Assembly (NCBI GenBank): GCA_019695215.1
Contig: JAIBAK010000001.1
Coordinates: 97,212-161,211 of the forward strand
Source: Bacteroidia bacterium
Lineage (GTDB): Bacteria > Bacteroidota > Bacteroidia > UKL13-3
DNA: 64,000 bases
Reading direction: 5' to 3'
Shown here: piece after piece, positions 1 to 8,603 of the stretch
How the letters are laid out: each line of letters opens with the position of its first letter
How positions within the stretch are numbered: position 1 is the stretch's first letter
Made by a program: the position numbers and the translations under genes
Notes under the pieces: generated by a model
Database searches by the model: none
The model's input: only the letters and a program-made list of their open reading frames with translations
Told to the model about the DNA's origin: nothing

Positions 1-567
1 GGTCACAACAACATCGGCTTTACCTGCTTTAATGTAAAAGAAAGCATCGGCCAAAGCATTGTTTGATGAAGCGCAGGCTGAAACAGTGGTGTAATTGGCA
101 CCTCTGAATCCGTGACGAATAGAGATATGTCCGGAAGCGATATCCGCAATCATCATCGGAATAAAAAATGGGCTAAAGCGTGGCGGTCCGTTACTTTTTA
201 CATAATCAACGACCTCTTTGTAAAAACTGGTAAGTCCTCCAATACCCGAACCCCAGATAACTGCAACCCGGTCTTTGTTGATTTTTTCAACATCAATTCC
301 CGAATCTTTAATGGCTTCATCTGTGGTTACCAACGCATAATGCGTATAGGGGTCCATTCTTCTTGCTTCCTTGCGGTCAATAAAATTTTGAACGTCAAAA
401 TTTTTGACCTCACAGGCAAATTGCGTTTTAAATGAACTGGCGTCAAAACGGGTAATAGGCGCAGCACCACTCACACCGTTGGTTAAACCGGCCCAATATT
501 CAGCCAATGTATTACCAATCGGTGTAAGTGCACCCAGTCCGGTAATAACGACTCTCCGAGACGTCAT
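1..567 (-). CDS. fabF: Beta-ketoacyl-ACP synthase II, N-terminal part (runs off the window)
   Basis: Condensing enzyme of type II fatty acid synthesis: it joins malonyl-ACP to a growing acyl-ACP in the cytoplasm. The first 189 codons are present (MTSRRVVITGLG at the N terminus) and the frame is open to base 1. The nucleophile is Cys165 in TVSACASSNNALADAF; the catalytic histidines lie beyond the edge. It starts 12 bp after acpP, so acpP-fabF form the usual operon. ATG start at 567. FabF rather than FabB is favoured by length to the active site and by the acpP linkage. Confidence 0.95.
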   Translation of the reverse strand, partial: MTSRRVVITGLGALTPIGNTLAEYWAGLTNGVSGAAPITRFDASSFKTQFACEVKNFDVQNFIDRKEARRMDPYTHYALVTTDEAIKDSGIDVEKINKDRVAVIWGSGIGGLTSFYKEVVDYVKSNGPPRFSPFFIPMMIADIASGHISIRHGFRGANYTTVSACASSNNALADAFFYIKAGKADVVVT

Positions 568-579
568 TCAGTATCTAAA

Positions 580-816
580 TTATTTAGCGTTTTTTTCGAT
601 GTAATCAATCGCGTCAGCTACGGTGCCGATCTTTTCAGCCTGATCATCAGGGATAGCGATATTGAATTCTTTTTCAAATTCCATAATCAGTTCTACCGTA
701 TCTAATGAATCTGCACCCAAATCGTTGGTAAAACTCGCCTCTGGAGTAACCTCTGCCTCTTCAACCCCCAACTTGTCAATGATAATTGACTTAACTCTTG
801 TTGCAATGTCTGACAT
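580..816 (-). CDS. acpP: Acyl carrier protein
   Basis: Small acidic carrier (78 aa) that holds acyl chains on a phosphopantetheine arm during fatty acid synthesis. The attachment serine is Ser37 in [12 protein letters not shown]; helix I and the acidic recognition helix II match the family in order and length. It is the first gene of an operon with fabF, 12 bp downstream. The 98-bp gap to the divergent gene at 915 holds both promoters. No anomalies. Confidence 0.98.
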   Translation of the reverse strand: MSDIATRVKSIIIDKLGVEEAEVTPEASFTNDLGADSLDTVELIMEFEKEFNIAIPDDQAEKIGTVADAIDYIEKNAK

Positions 817-914
817 AATGGTATGTTTAATATTATTTTAAATTGAGAGTGCAAATAACAGATATTTGCATAAAAAAGACAAAAAAAAATAAGACGTTTA
901 AAAACAGCTCATTA

Positions 915-1346
915 ATGGCTAAAAGTACTAAAAAGCTGGTGTTGGAAATAGAGCCTGATTACGATTTTAGGCTTATGGGCATCGTTTGTTCTCAGCCGGG
1001 ATATAAACTTGGGTGGTTATTTAATCAATCTTTAAACTTTGATTTAAGCAGAGATGAAGATATAGAAGTACATTTGCCCCGAAAAAAGGAGATTGCCTGT
1101 TTTGAGTTTTATCAGTTTAAGGATGATGAACAGAGGCTTGAGTATTATTTTTTGTCCAATAAGTCGTTAGGAAACTACCTGGTGGCCGAAATGAAACAGG
1201 TGGATTACTGGTTGCTGATTAAGGGTCTTTTTGAAAACCTTAATGAACCGCGTTTGTTAGCCAAAGTAAAAGCTATTCAACAGATTCAAACAGCGTTTTA
1301 TTTAGATATTGAGTCATTAAAGTCAAAAGAGAATTTAATTTTTTAG
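915..1346 (+). CDS. IPExxxVDY family protein
   Basis: Protein of 143 aa with no known function, found across Bacteroidota beside acpP/fabF/rnc and pyk. The family signature is visible as VAEMKQVDY at residues 90-98, with a conservative change of the leading Ile-Pro to Val-Ala. No signal peptide or membrane segment, so probably cytoplasmic. The frame can be extended to a TTG at 843, but the ATG at 915 gives the usual family N terminus (MAKSTKKLVLEIEPDYDF) and is chosen. Its stop lies 1 bp before pyk, indicating co-transcription. Confidence 0.85.
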   Translation: MAKSTKKLVLEIEPDYDFRLMGIVCSQPGYKLGWLFNQSLNFDLSRDEDIEVHLPRKKEIACFEFYQFKDDEQRLEYYFLSNKSLGNYLVAEMKQVDYWLLIKGLFENLNEPRLLAKVKAIQQIQTAFYLDIESLKSKENLIF

Positions 1347-1347
1347 C

Positions 1348-2778
1348 ATGATAAAGTTTAACAGAACAAAGATTGTTGCCACTATCGGGCCTGCGTCTTC
1401 AAGCATAGAGATGTTGCGTAAAATTATTGAACAGGGGGTTGATGTATGCCGGTTAAATTTTTCACATGGCAGTTATGACGATCACTTAAAGGTAATAGAA
1501 AACATTAATAAGGTAAATGAAGAGCTGGATAGTCCGGCTTGTATTCTTCTCGATTTGCAGGGACCAAAATTACGAATTGGAGAAGTGGCAGCCGGAGGGA
1601 TTCATTTAACCTCCGGAGAGACAATTGAAGTTACCACCGAGAAAATGATTGGTACCGCTCAGTTATTATCTGTTGATTTTCCGCACCTGCCCGTAGATAT
1701 TAATGAAGGAGAACGCATTTTATTAGATGACGGTAAAATTGAATTATTGGTGCTGGAAACCGACAGAAAAAAGAAAATCAAGGCAAAGGTAATTTATGGC
1801 GGAGTCCTTACTTCAAAAAAAGGATTCAATTTGCCTGATACCAAGCTGTCGATTCCAAGTCTGACAGAAAAAGATAAACGTGATTTAGAATTCGGCCTTC
1901 AGCATGGAGTTGATTGGGTGGGTTTATCTTTTGTGCGAAAAGCCGATGACATTATTGAACTGAAACAGCTCATAAAACAACATGGCAGCGATGCATATGT
2001 GGTGGCTAAAATAGAAAAGCCCGAAGCCGTGCGCAATCTGGAAGAAATTCTTCAGGTTACCGATGCTGCCATGGTGGCCAGAGGTGATTTGGGTGTGGAA
2101 ATGCCAATGGAAGACGTACCAATTATTCAAAAACGCATTGTAAAGCGCGGGTTAGAACTTTCGAAACCGGTAATTATTGCTACCCAAATGATGGAAAGTA
2201 TGATTACCAATCCCAATCCAACCCGTGCCGAAGCAAATGATGTGGCCAATGCTGTAATGGATGGTGCCGATGCCGTGATGCTAAGTGCCGAAACATCGGT
2301 TGGACAATATCCGGTAAAAGTGGTGGAAGCCATGCAGCGCATTATTGCCAATGTGGAAGAAAATACCAATGCTCCTTTTTTTAAAGGAAAACGACCCGAT
2401 GATAATTCGCCAACTTTTATGTCGGACGAAGTGTGTTTCACGGCAGTTCGTATGTCTGATCACTTAAATGCAAATGCCATTACCGGACTCACGCAATCGG
2501 GGTACACCGGATTTAAAATTGCCAGCTTCAGGCCCAAAGCACATATTTATATTTTTACTGCCAATAAACGATTGCTCACCCGAATGAATCTGGTGTGGGG
2601 AGTGAGAAGTTTCTATTACAATAAAATGGTATCAACCGATGAAACCTTCAATGATATCAATCAGGGATTAAAAAAACAGGGACTGGTTGCTAAAGGGGAA
2701 GTGGTAATTAATACGGCCAGTATGCCAATTCACGAACGGTTGCGCACCAATAGTTTAAAAATTACGGTTATTGACTAA
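1348..2778 (+). CDS. pyk: Pyruvate kinase
   Basis: Last step of glycolysis: phosphoenolpyruvate + ADP to pyruvate + ATP, cytoplasmic. 476 aa, normal bacterial length. Motifs in order: KIVATIGPASSS near residue 8, RLNFSHG (Arg35, Asn37) for substrate and K+ binding, LDLQGPKLRIG around 69-77, the B domain, KIEKPEA with catalytic Lys221 and metal ligand Glu223, ARGDLGVEMP, and MLSAETSVGQYP. The C-terminal alpha/beta effector domain is present. It follows the IPExxxVDY gene by 1 bp and precedes the DUF2480 gene by 5 bp, so the three form an operon. Confidence 0.98.
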   Translation: MIKFNRTKIVATIGPASSSIEMLRKIIEQGVDVCRLNFSHGSYDDHLKVIENINKVNEELDSPACILLDLQGPKLRIGEVAAGGIHLTSGETIEVTTEKMIGTAQLLSVDFPHLPVDINEGERILLDDGKIELLVLETDRKKKIKAKVIYGGVLTSKKGFNLPDTKLSIPSLTEKDKRDLEFGLQHGVDWVGLSFVRKADDIIELKQLIKQHGSDAYVVAKIEKPEAVRNLEEILQVTDAAMVARGDLGVEMPMEDVPIIQKRIVKRGLELSKPVIIATQMMESMITNPNPTRAEANDVANAVMDGADAVMLSAETSVGQYPVKVVEAMQRIIANVEENTNAPFFKGKRPDDNSPTFMSDEVCFTAVRMSDHLNANAITGLTQSGYTGFKIASFRPKAHIYIFTANKRLLTRMNLVWGVRSFYYNKMVSTDETFNDINQGLKKQGLVAKGEVVINTASMPIHERLRTNSLKITVID

Positions 2779-2783
2779 GTACT

Positions 2784-3290
2784 ATGGGCGATGAACTGGT
2801 AAATAAAGTAGCGGCAAGTAATCTTGTTTCTATCGATTTGGAAGAATTTGCCGATAAACATCCGGTGGCCGAACTTGACATTCGCATGCAATTGGTAAAC
2901 GGATTATTGCTTCGCGAAAAAGATTTCAGGGAGTTTATTTCTTCACATAACTGGGAACAGTACAAAAATGCCAATGTGGCTGTTTATTGCAGTACCGATG
3001 CCATTATTCCTAAATGGGCTTTTATGCTGGTGGCACAGGCGCTGCAGCCTTTTGCAAGTATGGTTGTTTTCGGCACCCGGGAGGTGCTCGAAACTGTTTT
3101 GTTTCAACAGGCCCTTTCCAAAATTAATCCGGAAGATTACCGTGACAAACGCATTGTAGTAAAAGGATGCGGAGACAAAGAGGTTCCTGTTGCAGCTTAT
3201 GTTGAAATTACGCGCCTTCTTACTCCTGTTGCAAAAAGCATTATGTACGGAGAACCCTGTTCAACCGTGCCGGTTTTTAAACGTAAATAA
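2784..3290 (+). CDS. DUF2480 family protein
   Basis: 168-aa cytoplasmic protein of a Bacteroidota family of unknown function. Recognised by the N terminus (DELVNKVAAS), the central LLLREKDFREFI and QYKNANVAVYCSTDAIIP blocks, and the C-terminal RLLTPVAKSIMYGEPCSTVP block. No signal peptide or membrane helix. The conserved cysteines (AVYCSTDA, VVKGCGDK, GEPCSTVP) could bind a metal or cluster, but that is only a guess. Translation starts 5 bp after pyk, so it is co-expressed with pyruvate kinase. Confidence 0.85.
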   Translation: MGDELVNKVAASNLVSIDLEEFADKHPVAELDIRMQLVNGLLLREKDFREFISSHNWEQYKNANVAVYCSTDAIIPKWAFMLVAQALQPFASMVVFGTREVLETVLFQQALSKINPEDYRDKRIVVKGCGDKEVPVAAYVEITRLLTPVAKSIMYGEPCSTVPVFKRK

Positions 3291-3371
3291 TTTTCGGGTT
3301 TCACAGGTATGATTTTAATCAGCGCAAACTGTGGAATATTATTCAATAAATTCGCATAAAAATTTTATCAT

Positions 3372-4898
3372 ATGAATCAGCAACTAAAAGATTCGTTATA
3401 CGAGCTCATTGTTCAAACCTCCACCAATCTTCCTTCAGATGTTAGGTATGCTGTGGCCAATGCCTACAAAAAGGAAGACAAGGGAACCCAATCGGGGCTG
3501 GCATTAGATACCATTGCTAAAAACATTGATATGGCCTGCAGCAATACAGGGCCTATATGCCAGGATACGGGGATGCCTACTTTTGAAATTCACACTCCCG
3601 TGAGTACCGATCAGATTGAAATGGAAGAAGCTATTATTGAAATGGTGGCCAAAGCTACTAAAGATGGTAAACTGCGAACCAATTCGGTTGACCCGATAGA
3701 TGGTAAAAACACAGGTACCAATATAGGCCCGGGAACACCGGTAATTCATTTTAAACAATGGAGAAAAGACTATATCGAAGTACGTCTGATTTTAAAAGGC
3801 GGAGGATGCGAAAATAAAAATATTCAGTACTCCGTACCATGTGAGCTGGAACATTTAGGAAAAGCCAACCGTGATCTGGACGGCATTCGTAAGTGTATTA
3901 TGCATGCGGTGTGGCAGGCACAGGGACAAGGATGCTCAGCAGGGTTTATTGGTGTGGGTATTGGTGGCGACCGAACTTCGGGTTATGCGCTGGCAAAGGA
4001 GCAACTTTTTCGTAGAGTAGATGATACGAATTCTGATCCGGTATTAGCCGATTTGGAAAGGTATATCATGGAAAACTCCAATAAACTCGAAATAGGAACA
4101 ATGGGATTTGGCGGAGGCCTTACACTTTTAGGTTGCAAAATCGGAAAGAACAACCGGCTGCCCGCTTCCTTTTTTGTATCGGTGGCCTACAATTGCTGGG
4201 CATACCGCAGATTGGGAATTAAAATGAATCCTGAAACTTTTGAAATTACCGAATGGGAATACCGGGATAAAGATGAAATCAAGAAGATTTACGAAGATTC
4301 CATTATTACATCATCCGTAAAAGTACATAAACTCACTCCTCCGGTAACCGAAAAGCAGATTCGCGAAATAAAGGCAGGGGATGTAATTGACCTGAACGGA
4401 ATCATTTTTACCGGTCGCGATGCCATGCATCATCACATGCTGGAACATGATGCACCATTTGACCTGAATGGGGGAGTGATTTACCACTGCGGCCCCGTAA
4501 TTAATAAAGACGATTCCGGTAAGTGGAAAATTACCGCAGCCGGGCCCACTACTTCCATCCGCGAGGAGCCTTATCAGGGAATCATTCTGAAGAAAACAGG
4601 TGCCCGCATTGTTATCGGTAAGGGTGGAATGGGTCCCAAAACACTTGCCGCCTGTAAAGAACACGGTGCAGTGTATTTGAATGCTATTGGCGGAGCAGCT
4701 CAATATTATGCCGAGTGTATTAAGGAAGTGGAAGATGGCGCCTGTTTGGAATTTGGAACTCCGGAGGCCATGTGGAAATTGCGGGTGGAAGGGTTTAAAG
4801 CTATTTGTACTATGGATTCGCACGGCAATTCGCTGCATAAGGAAGTGCTCGAAAAATCGGGAAGTAAATTAGATCAGTTTGCCGATAAGGTTTATTAA
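3372..4898 (+). CDS. Fumarate hydratase, class I (iron-sulfur type)
   Basis: Interconverts fumarate and L-malate in the TCA cycle using an oxygen-sensitive [4Fe-4S] cluster. The 508-aa protein is the single-chain form: N-terminal alpha-type domain (ACSNTGPICQDTGMPTFEI, Cys63) and C-terminal beta-type domain (ITAAGPTTSIREEPYQG, VIGKGGMGPKT, YLNAIGGAAQYYAECI). Conserved cysteines such as those in GGGCENKN and TLLGCKIGKN are present. Related class I hydro-lyases use tartrate, but the full-length fused form fits fumarase. An 81-bp gap separates it from the pyk operon; transcribed in the same direction. Confidence 0.93.
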   Translation: MNQQLKDSLYELIVQTSTNLPSDVRYAVANAYKKEDKGTQSGLALDTIAKNIDMACSNTGPICQDTGMPTFEIHTPVSTDQIEMEEAIIEMVAKATKDGKLRTNSVDPIDGKNTGTNIGPGTPVIHFKQWRKDYIEVRLILKGGGCENKNIQYSVPCELEHLGKANRDLDGIRKCIMHAVWQAQGQGCSAGFIGVGIGGDRTSGYALAKEQLFRRVDDTNSDPVLADLERYIMENSNKLEIGTMGFGGGLTLLGCKIGKNNRLPASFFVSVAYNCWAYRRLGIKMNPETFEITEWEYRDKDEIKKIYEDSIITSSVKVHKLTPPVTEKQIREIKAGDVIDLNGIIFTGRDAMHHHMLEHDAPFDLNGGVIYHCGPVINKDDSGKWKITAAGPTTSIREEPYQGIILKKTGARIVIGKGGMGPKTLAACKEHGAVYLNAIGGAAQYYAECIKEVEDGACLEFGTPEAMWKLRVEGFKAICTMDSHGNSLHKEVLEKSGSKLDQFADKVY

Positions 4899-4914
4899 AC
4901 CAATTCAATTCAGA

Positions 4915-4922
4915 TAATTTTG
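4915..4922 (+). promoter_or_regulatory. Candidate promoter -7 box for the DinB-like gene
   Basis: TAATTTTG matches the Bacteroidota -7 consensus TAnnTTTG exactly. TTTA about 20 bp upstream (4891-4894) matches three of four bases of the -33 box TTTG. It lies 33 bp before the ATG at 4956. Inferred from pattern only. Confidence 0.45.
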
Positions 4923-4955
4923 GCAGGGAGACCTTAAAGAATACAACAGCATTAA

Positions 4956-5417
4956 ATGGAGACATCACTCATTGATACGTGGGAGATAAACAATCGGATA
5001 AATCTTTATTTACTAAAGTCGGTAAAGGAGGAATACTTAACGGATGCTTTAGTATCAAAAGGGCGAAATACGGGTCAGCAGTTTGCTCATATGCACAATG
5101 TACGGTTGATGTGGTTAAAAGTGGCCAAACCCGAATTGATGGAGGTAGTAAGTAAGATTGAAAAAGAAGACAGGATAACAAAAGAGCTTCTTCATGATTC
5201 ACTTACGGCAAGCACCAATGCCATGACTCAATTATTGCAGGAAGCTTTTATTAAGGGGAGGGTAAAAAATTTTAAACCACACCCGCAGGCCTTTTTAGGT
5301 TATTTAATAGCCCATGAAGCACACCATCGCGCTCAAATTATACTTGCACTGAAACAAAGCGGGCATCCTATTGATAAAAAAGTGCAATACGGATTGTGGG
5401 AGTGGGGAGTTAGATAA
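4956..5417 (+). CDS. DinB family protein (four-helix metal-binding fold)
   Basis: 153-aa protein of the DinB/YfiT-like superfamily, whose members hold a divalent metal with three histidines; many act as thiol-dependent transferases or have unknown roles. The likely ligands are His47 (in FAHMHNVRLMWL) and His120/His124 (in IAHEAHHRAQI). It lacks a signal peptide. It heads a rightward set with a zinc-ribbon protein, an SRPBCC protein and an AlkD-like protein, suggesting stress or detoxification. The substrate cannot be told from sequence. Confidence 0.85.
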   Translation: METSLIDTWEINNRINLYLLKSVKEEYLTDALVSKGRNTGQQFAHMHNVRLMWLKVAKPELMEVVSKIEKEDRITKELLHDSLTASTNAMTQLLQEAFIKGRVKNFKPHPQAFLGYLIAHEAHHRAQIILALKQSGHPIDKKVQYGLWEWGVR

Positions 5418-5498
5418 CAAAAAGATTTCTGCGAAAGTCAGCGCAATCTGCGGGAAAAAACAAATAATTCAAAAAGGTCAGAATTAATTTTTACGAGT

Positions 5499-5762
5499 AT
5501 GAGTTACAAAAATTGTCAGAGTTGCAGCATGCCGCTCAAAAAAGACCCAGCCGGTGGAGGTTCAAATGCCGATGGTTCAAAAAGTACCATGTATTGCAGC
5601 TATTGCTACGAGCATGGTAAGTTTAAACAGCCTGATATCACAGCTAAAGAAATGCAGGTATTTGTAAAAGGGAAACTGAAAGAAATGGGTTTCCCGGGTT
5701 TTCTGGCTTACTTTTTTACCATGGGAATTCCCAAACTCGAACGCTGGAAAAACAAAAAATAG
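5499..5762 (+). CDS. Small zinc-ribbon protein
   Basis: 87-aa protein with an N-terminal zinc-ribbon (NCQSCSMPL at residues 5-13 and MYCSYCYEHGKF at about 32-43), giving two CxxC pairs as in the putative zinc ribbon family zf-ribbon_2. The C-terminal half (MQVFVKGKLKEMGFP onward) is amphipathic and basic. The function is not known. It ends 3 bp before the SRPBCC gene and is probably co-transcribed with it. Confidence 0.75.
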   Translation: MSYKNCQSCSMPLKKDPAGGGSNADGSKSTMYCSYCYEHGKFKQPDITAKEMQVFVKGKLKEMGFPGFLAYFFTMGIPKLERWKNKK

Positions 5763-5765
5763 CAG

Positions 5766-6194
5766 ATGACAAATAAATTTATTGCAAACATAAGCGGTAA
5801 CCTACATGCAACGCCCGAGGAGGTGTGGAATGCATTGACCAATCCCGATATTATTGCACAATATTTTTTCGGTACTGAGGCAATTTCTGATTGGAAAGTG
5901 GGGAGCCCCCTGCATTTTAAAGGTGTTTGGGAGGGGAAAGCATACCTTGACAAAGGAACAATTCTAAAGTCAGAATTTGCCAGATTATTTGAATACGATT
6001 ATATCAGTTCCTTCTCCGGTCTTGAAGACAAACCCGAGAATTATGCCATTATTACTTACCGGCTTTTCCCTGAGCAGGAGGGGACGCGCTTAGAAATAAC
6101 TCAAACCAATATTGCTACTGAAGAAATGCAGAAACACTCGGAGCAAAACTGGGGCTATATATTAACAAACCTGAAACAACTGCTGGAAAAATAA
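5766..6194 (+). CDS. SRPBCC (AHSA1-like) domain protein
   Basis: 142-aa single-domain START/Bet v1-like protein. The N-terminal block (ISGNLHATPEEVWNALTNPDIIAQYFFGTEA) and the following GSPLHFKGVWEGK strand match the activator-of-Hsp90-ATPase-like family, which binds hydrophobic ligands in a deep cavity. Members often sit with DinB-fold proteins and ArsR regulators. Here it lies between a zinc-ribbon gene (3 bp) and the AlkD-like gene (12 bp). Ligand unknown. Confidence 0.85.
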   Translation: MTNKFIANISGNLHATPEEVWNALTNPDIIAQYFFGTEAISDWKVGSPLHFKGVWEGKAYLDKGTILKSEFARLFEYDYISSFSGLEDKPENYAIITYRLFPEQEGTRLEITQTNIATEEMQKHSEQNWGYILTNLKQLLEK

Positions 6195-6206
6195 TTTTAC
6201 TTACTT

Positions 6207-7289
6207 ATGGCCGAACCTCTGAAAAACTTGTACTCGCGCGACTTATTGATGCAATTAGCCGATGGCATTAAGAAGGAATATCCGGATTTTAACAAAAAGG
6301 CATTTCTATTATATGTTTTTGATGAGCATTGGGAGCAGCGCGAATTGAAACAACGAATGAGGCATATTACGCAAAAAATGCATCAGTTTCTGCCGGTTGA
6401 TTATGCAAAGCAGGTTAAAATTCTTAAAAAAATTGCTCCTTCTTTCAGCGGATTTGTCGCTATCCTGTTCCCCGATTTTGTGGAAGTGTATGGATTGGAG
6501 TACCCGGATATTTCCATTCCGGCTTTGGAGTTGTTTACGCAATACAGCAGCAGCGAGTTTGCGGTTCGCCCGTTCATTCTCAAATACAGGCAGCGCATGA
6601 TTGAGCAGCATCTCACATGGGCACAACATAAAAATCATCACGTACGCAGGCTGGCAAGTGAGGGTATTCGACCACGTTTGCCCTGGGCAATGGCACTTCC
6701 TGTGTTTAAAAAAAATCCGGATCCCATTTTTCCTGTACTTGAATTACTCAAAAACGACCCGAGTGAGTATGTGCGAAGAAGTGTGGCCAATAACCTGAAC
6801 GATATTTCAAAAGATCACCCGGATAAAGTACTTGCCATTGTGAAGGCATGGAAAGGAGTGAGCAAAGAGACAGATTGGATATTGAAACACGCAAGCCGCG
6901 GATTACTGAAAAAGGGACATGTAGAGGCCTTGTCATCTTTTGGGATTAACCATAAAGCAAAGGCTGAGGTTAAAAATTTGCAGTTAAGCAAAACAAAATT
7001 GCATATCGGGGATGCTTTTGGTTTTACATTCAAAGTAAGGCTAATTGATAAAAAGGCACACAGCTTGAGACTGGAGTACAAAATTTATTTTGTTAAATCC
7101 AATGGAAAAACATCTCCCAAAATCTTTCAAATAGGAACCTATTCGGTACAGCCGGGAGAAACAGTTGATATAAGCCGCACCCATCGTTTTGCCAACCTGA
7201 CTACGCGCAAACATTTTCCGGGACAACATACCCTTGCCATTGTGGTAAACGGAAAGGAGTATGTACAAAATAATTTTATCCTGAAATAG
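6207..7289 (+). CDS. DNA alkylation repair protein, AlkD-like with C-terminal beta-domain
   Basis: 360 aa. Residues about 1-250 are helical repeats of the HEAT-like AlkD/AlkC glycosylase fold, which recognises alkylated bases; HHVRRLASEGIRPRLPWA and NDPSEYVRRSVANNLNDISKDHP are clear repeat units. Residues about 260-360 look like an all-beta sandwich (HIGDAFGFTFKVRLIDKK, PGQHTLAIVVNGKEYV) absent from the minimal enzyme. It is the last gene of the DinB/zinc-ribbon/SRPBCC run. Activity is inferred from the family. Confidence 0.8.
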   Translation: MAEPLKNLYSRDLLMQLADGIKKEYPDFNKKAFLLYVFDEHWEQRELKQRMRHITQKMHQFLPVDYAKQVKILKKIAPSFSGFVAILFPDFVEVYGLEYPDISIPALELFTQYSSSEFAVRPFILKYRQRMIEQHLTWAQHKNHHVRRLASEGIRPRLPWAMALPVFKKNPDPIFPVLELLKNDPSEYVRRSVANNLNDISKDHPDKVLAIVKAWKGVSKETDWILKHASRGLLKKGHVEALSSFGINHKAKAEVKNLQLSKTKLHIGDAFGFTFKVRLIDKKAHSLRLEYKIYFVKSNGKTSPKIFQIGTYSVQPGETVDISRTHRFANLTTRKHFPGQHTLAIVVNGKEYVQNNFILK

Positions 7290-7345
7290 GGAATTCCGGC
7301 TGATATTCTTCTGTATTCCATAAATATTTCTATATTCGCCACTAC

Positions 7346-8602
7346 ATGGAATATATACAACTGGCCGCAGTTGCCGCCTGTGTTTTTTGGGCATTCAAAA
7401 AGAAGAAACTTACATATTGGATTTTTGCCAGTTTGGCTGCCGGTGTGTTCATCGGGCTAAATTTTCCTTCACTTGGGCTTGAGTTAAAAATTTTCAGCGA
7501 TATTTTTTTACGGCTCATTAAAACCATTGTGGCTCCATTGCTTTTTGGAACACTGGTAGTGGGTATAGCCGGTCATTCAAATTTGAAACAGGTAGGCCGA
7601 ATTGGAATAAAATCGTTAATCTATTTTGAAGTGGTTACCACGCTGGCTCTGGTAATTGGTCTGGTTGCAATCAACTTGTCGGGAGCCGGAACAGGAATTG
7701 ATGTGAAGCCCGGTGATGTGGCAGAGTTACCTCAGGTAAAACAATCGGCCAAAGATATTATTCTGCACACCTTTCCCGAGAATATTGCCAAGGCCATTGC
7801 CAACGGAGAAGTATTGCAGGTGGTAGTGTTTAGTATTTTGTTTGCGATGGGAGCTGCCTTAGTAGCTGAAGAGAAACGCAAAACAATGATTGCGTTTTGT
7901 GAAAGTTTATCGGAGGTTATGTTTAAATTTACTCACCTCATTATGTACGCAGCTCCTCTGGCTGTTGGAGGTGCTATAGCTTACACTATCGCAAAAAACG
8001 GAACCGAGGTGTTTGATAATTTGTTAAAGTTGCTACTTACCCTTTACGGGGCACTGGTAGCTTTCATCTTTTTGGTATTATTACCCATTGCATGGCTGGC
8101 AAAAATTCCGGTTCGAAAATTTATCAATGCGGTTACCGAGCCCGTGTCCATTGCATTTGCAACAGCCAGTTCCGAGTCGGCCTTACCTAAAGCGATGCTG
8201 GCTATGGAAAAAATTGGTGTTCCGCGCAAAATAGTAGCCTTTGTTATACCTACCGGATATAGTTTTAATCTGGATGGGACCACGCTGTACCTCTCTCTTG
8301 CTTCTGTGTTTGTTGCTCAGGCTGCAAAGGTCCCTATGGACTGGTCGGCACAGTTATTAATGGTTTTTACTTTGATGTTAACCAGTAAGGGAGTAGCGGG
8401 GGTCCCCCGTGCCTCCCTGGTTATTCTGGCGGGTACCGTAGCATCCTTTAACCTGCCCTCCGAGCCGATTCTTATTATTATGGGAATTGATGCGCTGATG
8501 GATATGGGCCGAACGGCTGTGAATGTGGTGGGCAACTGCCTTGCTTCGGCAGTGGTGGCTAAATGGGAAGGTGAATGGAACGAAGAGGTAATGCCTGAAT
8601 AA
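7346..8602 (+). CDS. Dicarboxylate/amino acid:cation symporter
   Basis: 418-aa inner-membrane transporter of the DAACS (GltP/DctA/SLC1) family, taking up C4-dicarboxylates or acidic amino acids with Na+ or H+. The hairpin-1 motif appears as TASSESALPKAM, followed by PTGYSFNLDGTTLYL, the hairpin-2 motif SKGVAGVPRASLVILAG and the ligand-binding helix GIDALMDMGRTAVNVVGN. About eight membrane helices plus two re-entrant loops. It ends 1 bp from the convergent acyltransferase. The substrate cannot be fixed; fumarate or malate would fit the fumarase nearby. Confidence 0.93.
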   Translation: MEYIQLAAVAACVFWAFKKKKLTYWIFASLAAGVFIGLNFPSLGLELKIFSDIFLRLIKTIVAPLLFGTLVVGIAGHSNLKQVGRIGIKSLIYFEVVTTLALVIGLVAINLSGAGTGIDVKPGDVAELPQVKQSAKDIILHTFPENIAKAIANGEVLQVVVFSILFAMGAALVAEEKRKTMIAFCESLSEVMFKFTHLIMYAAPLAVGGAIAYTIAKNGTEVFDNLLKLLLTLYGALVAFIFLVLLPIAWLAKIPVRKFINAVTEPVSIAFATASSESALPKAMLAMEKIGVPRKIVAFVIPTGYSFNLDGTTLYLSLASVFVAQAAKVPMDWSAQLLMVFTLMLTSKGVAGVPRASLVILAGTVASFNLPSEPILIIMGIDALMDMGRTAVNVVGNCLASAVVAKWEGEWNEEVMPE

Positions 8603-8603
8603 A

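Noticed and set aside
112..604. Plus-strand frames across the fabF segment
   Set aside because: fabF on the minus strand is a clear full-family match with active-site Cys; the opposite frames have no recognisable features.
843..914. N-terminal extension of the IPExxxVDY protein from a TTG
   Set aside because: Lys-rich, non-family sequence within the divergent promoter gap; the ATG at 915 matches the family start.
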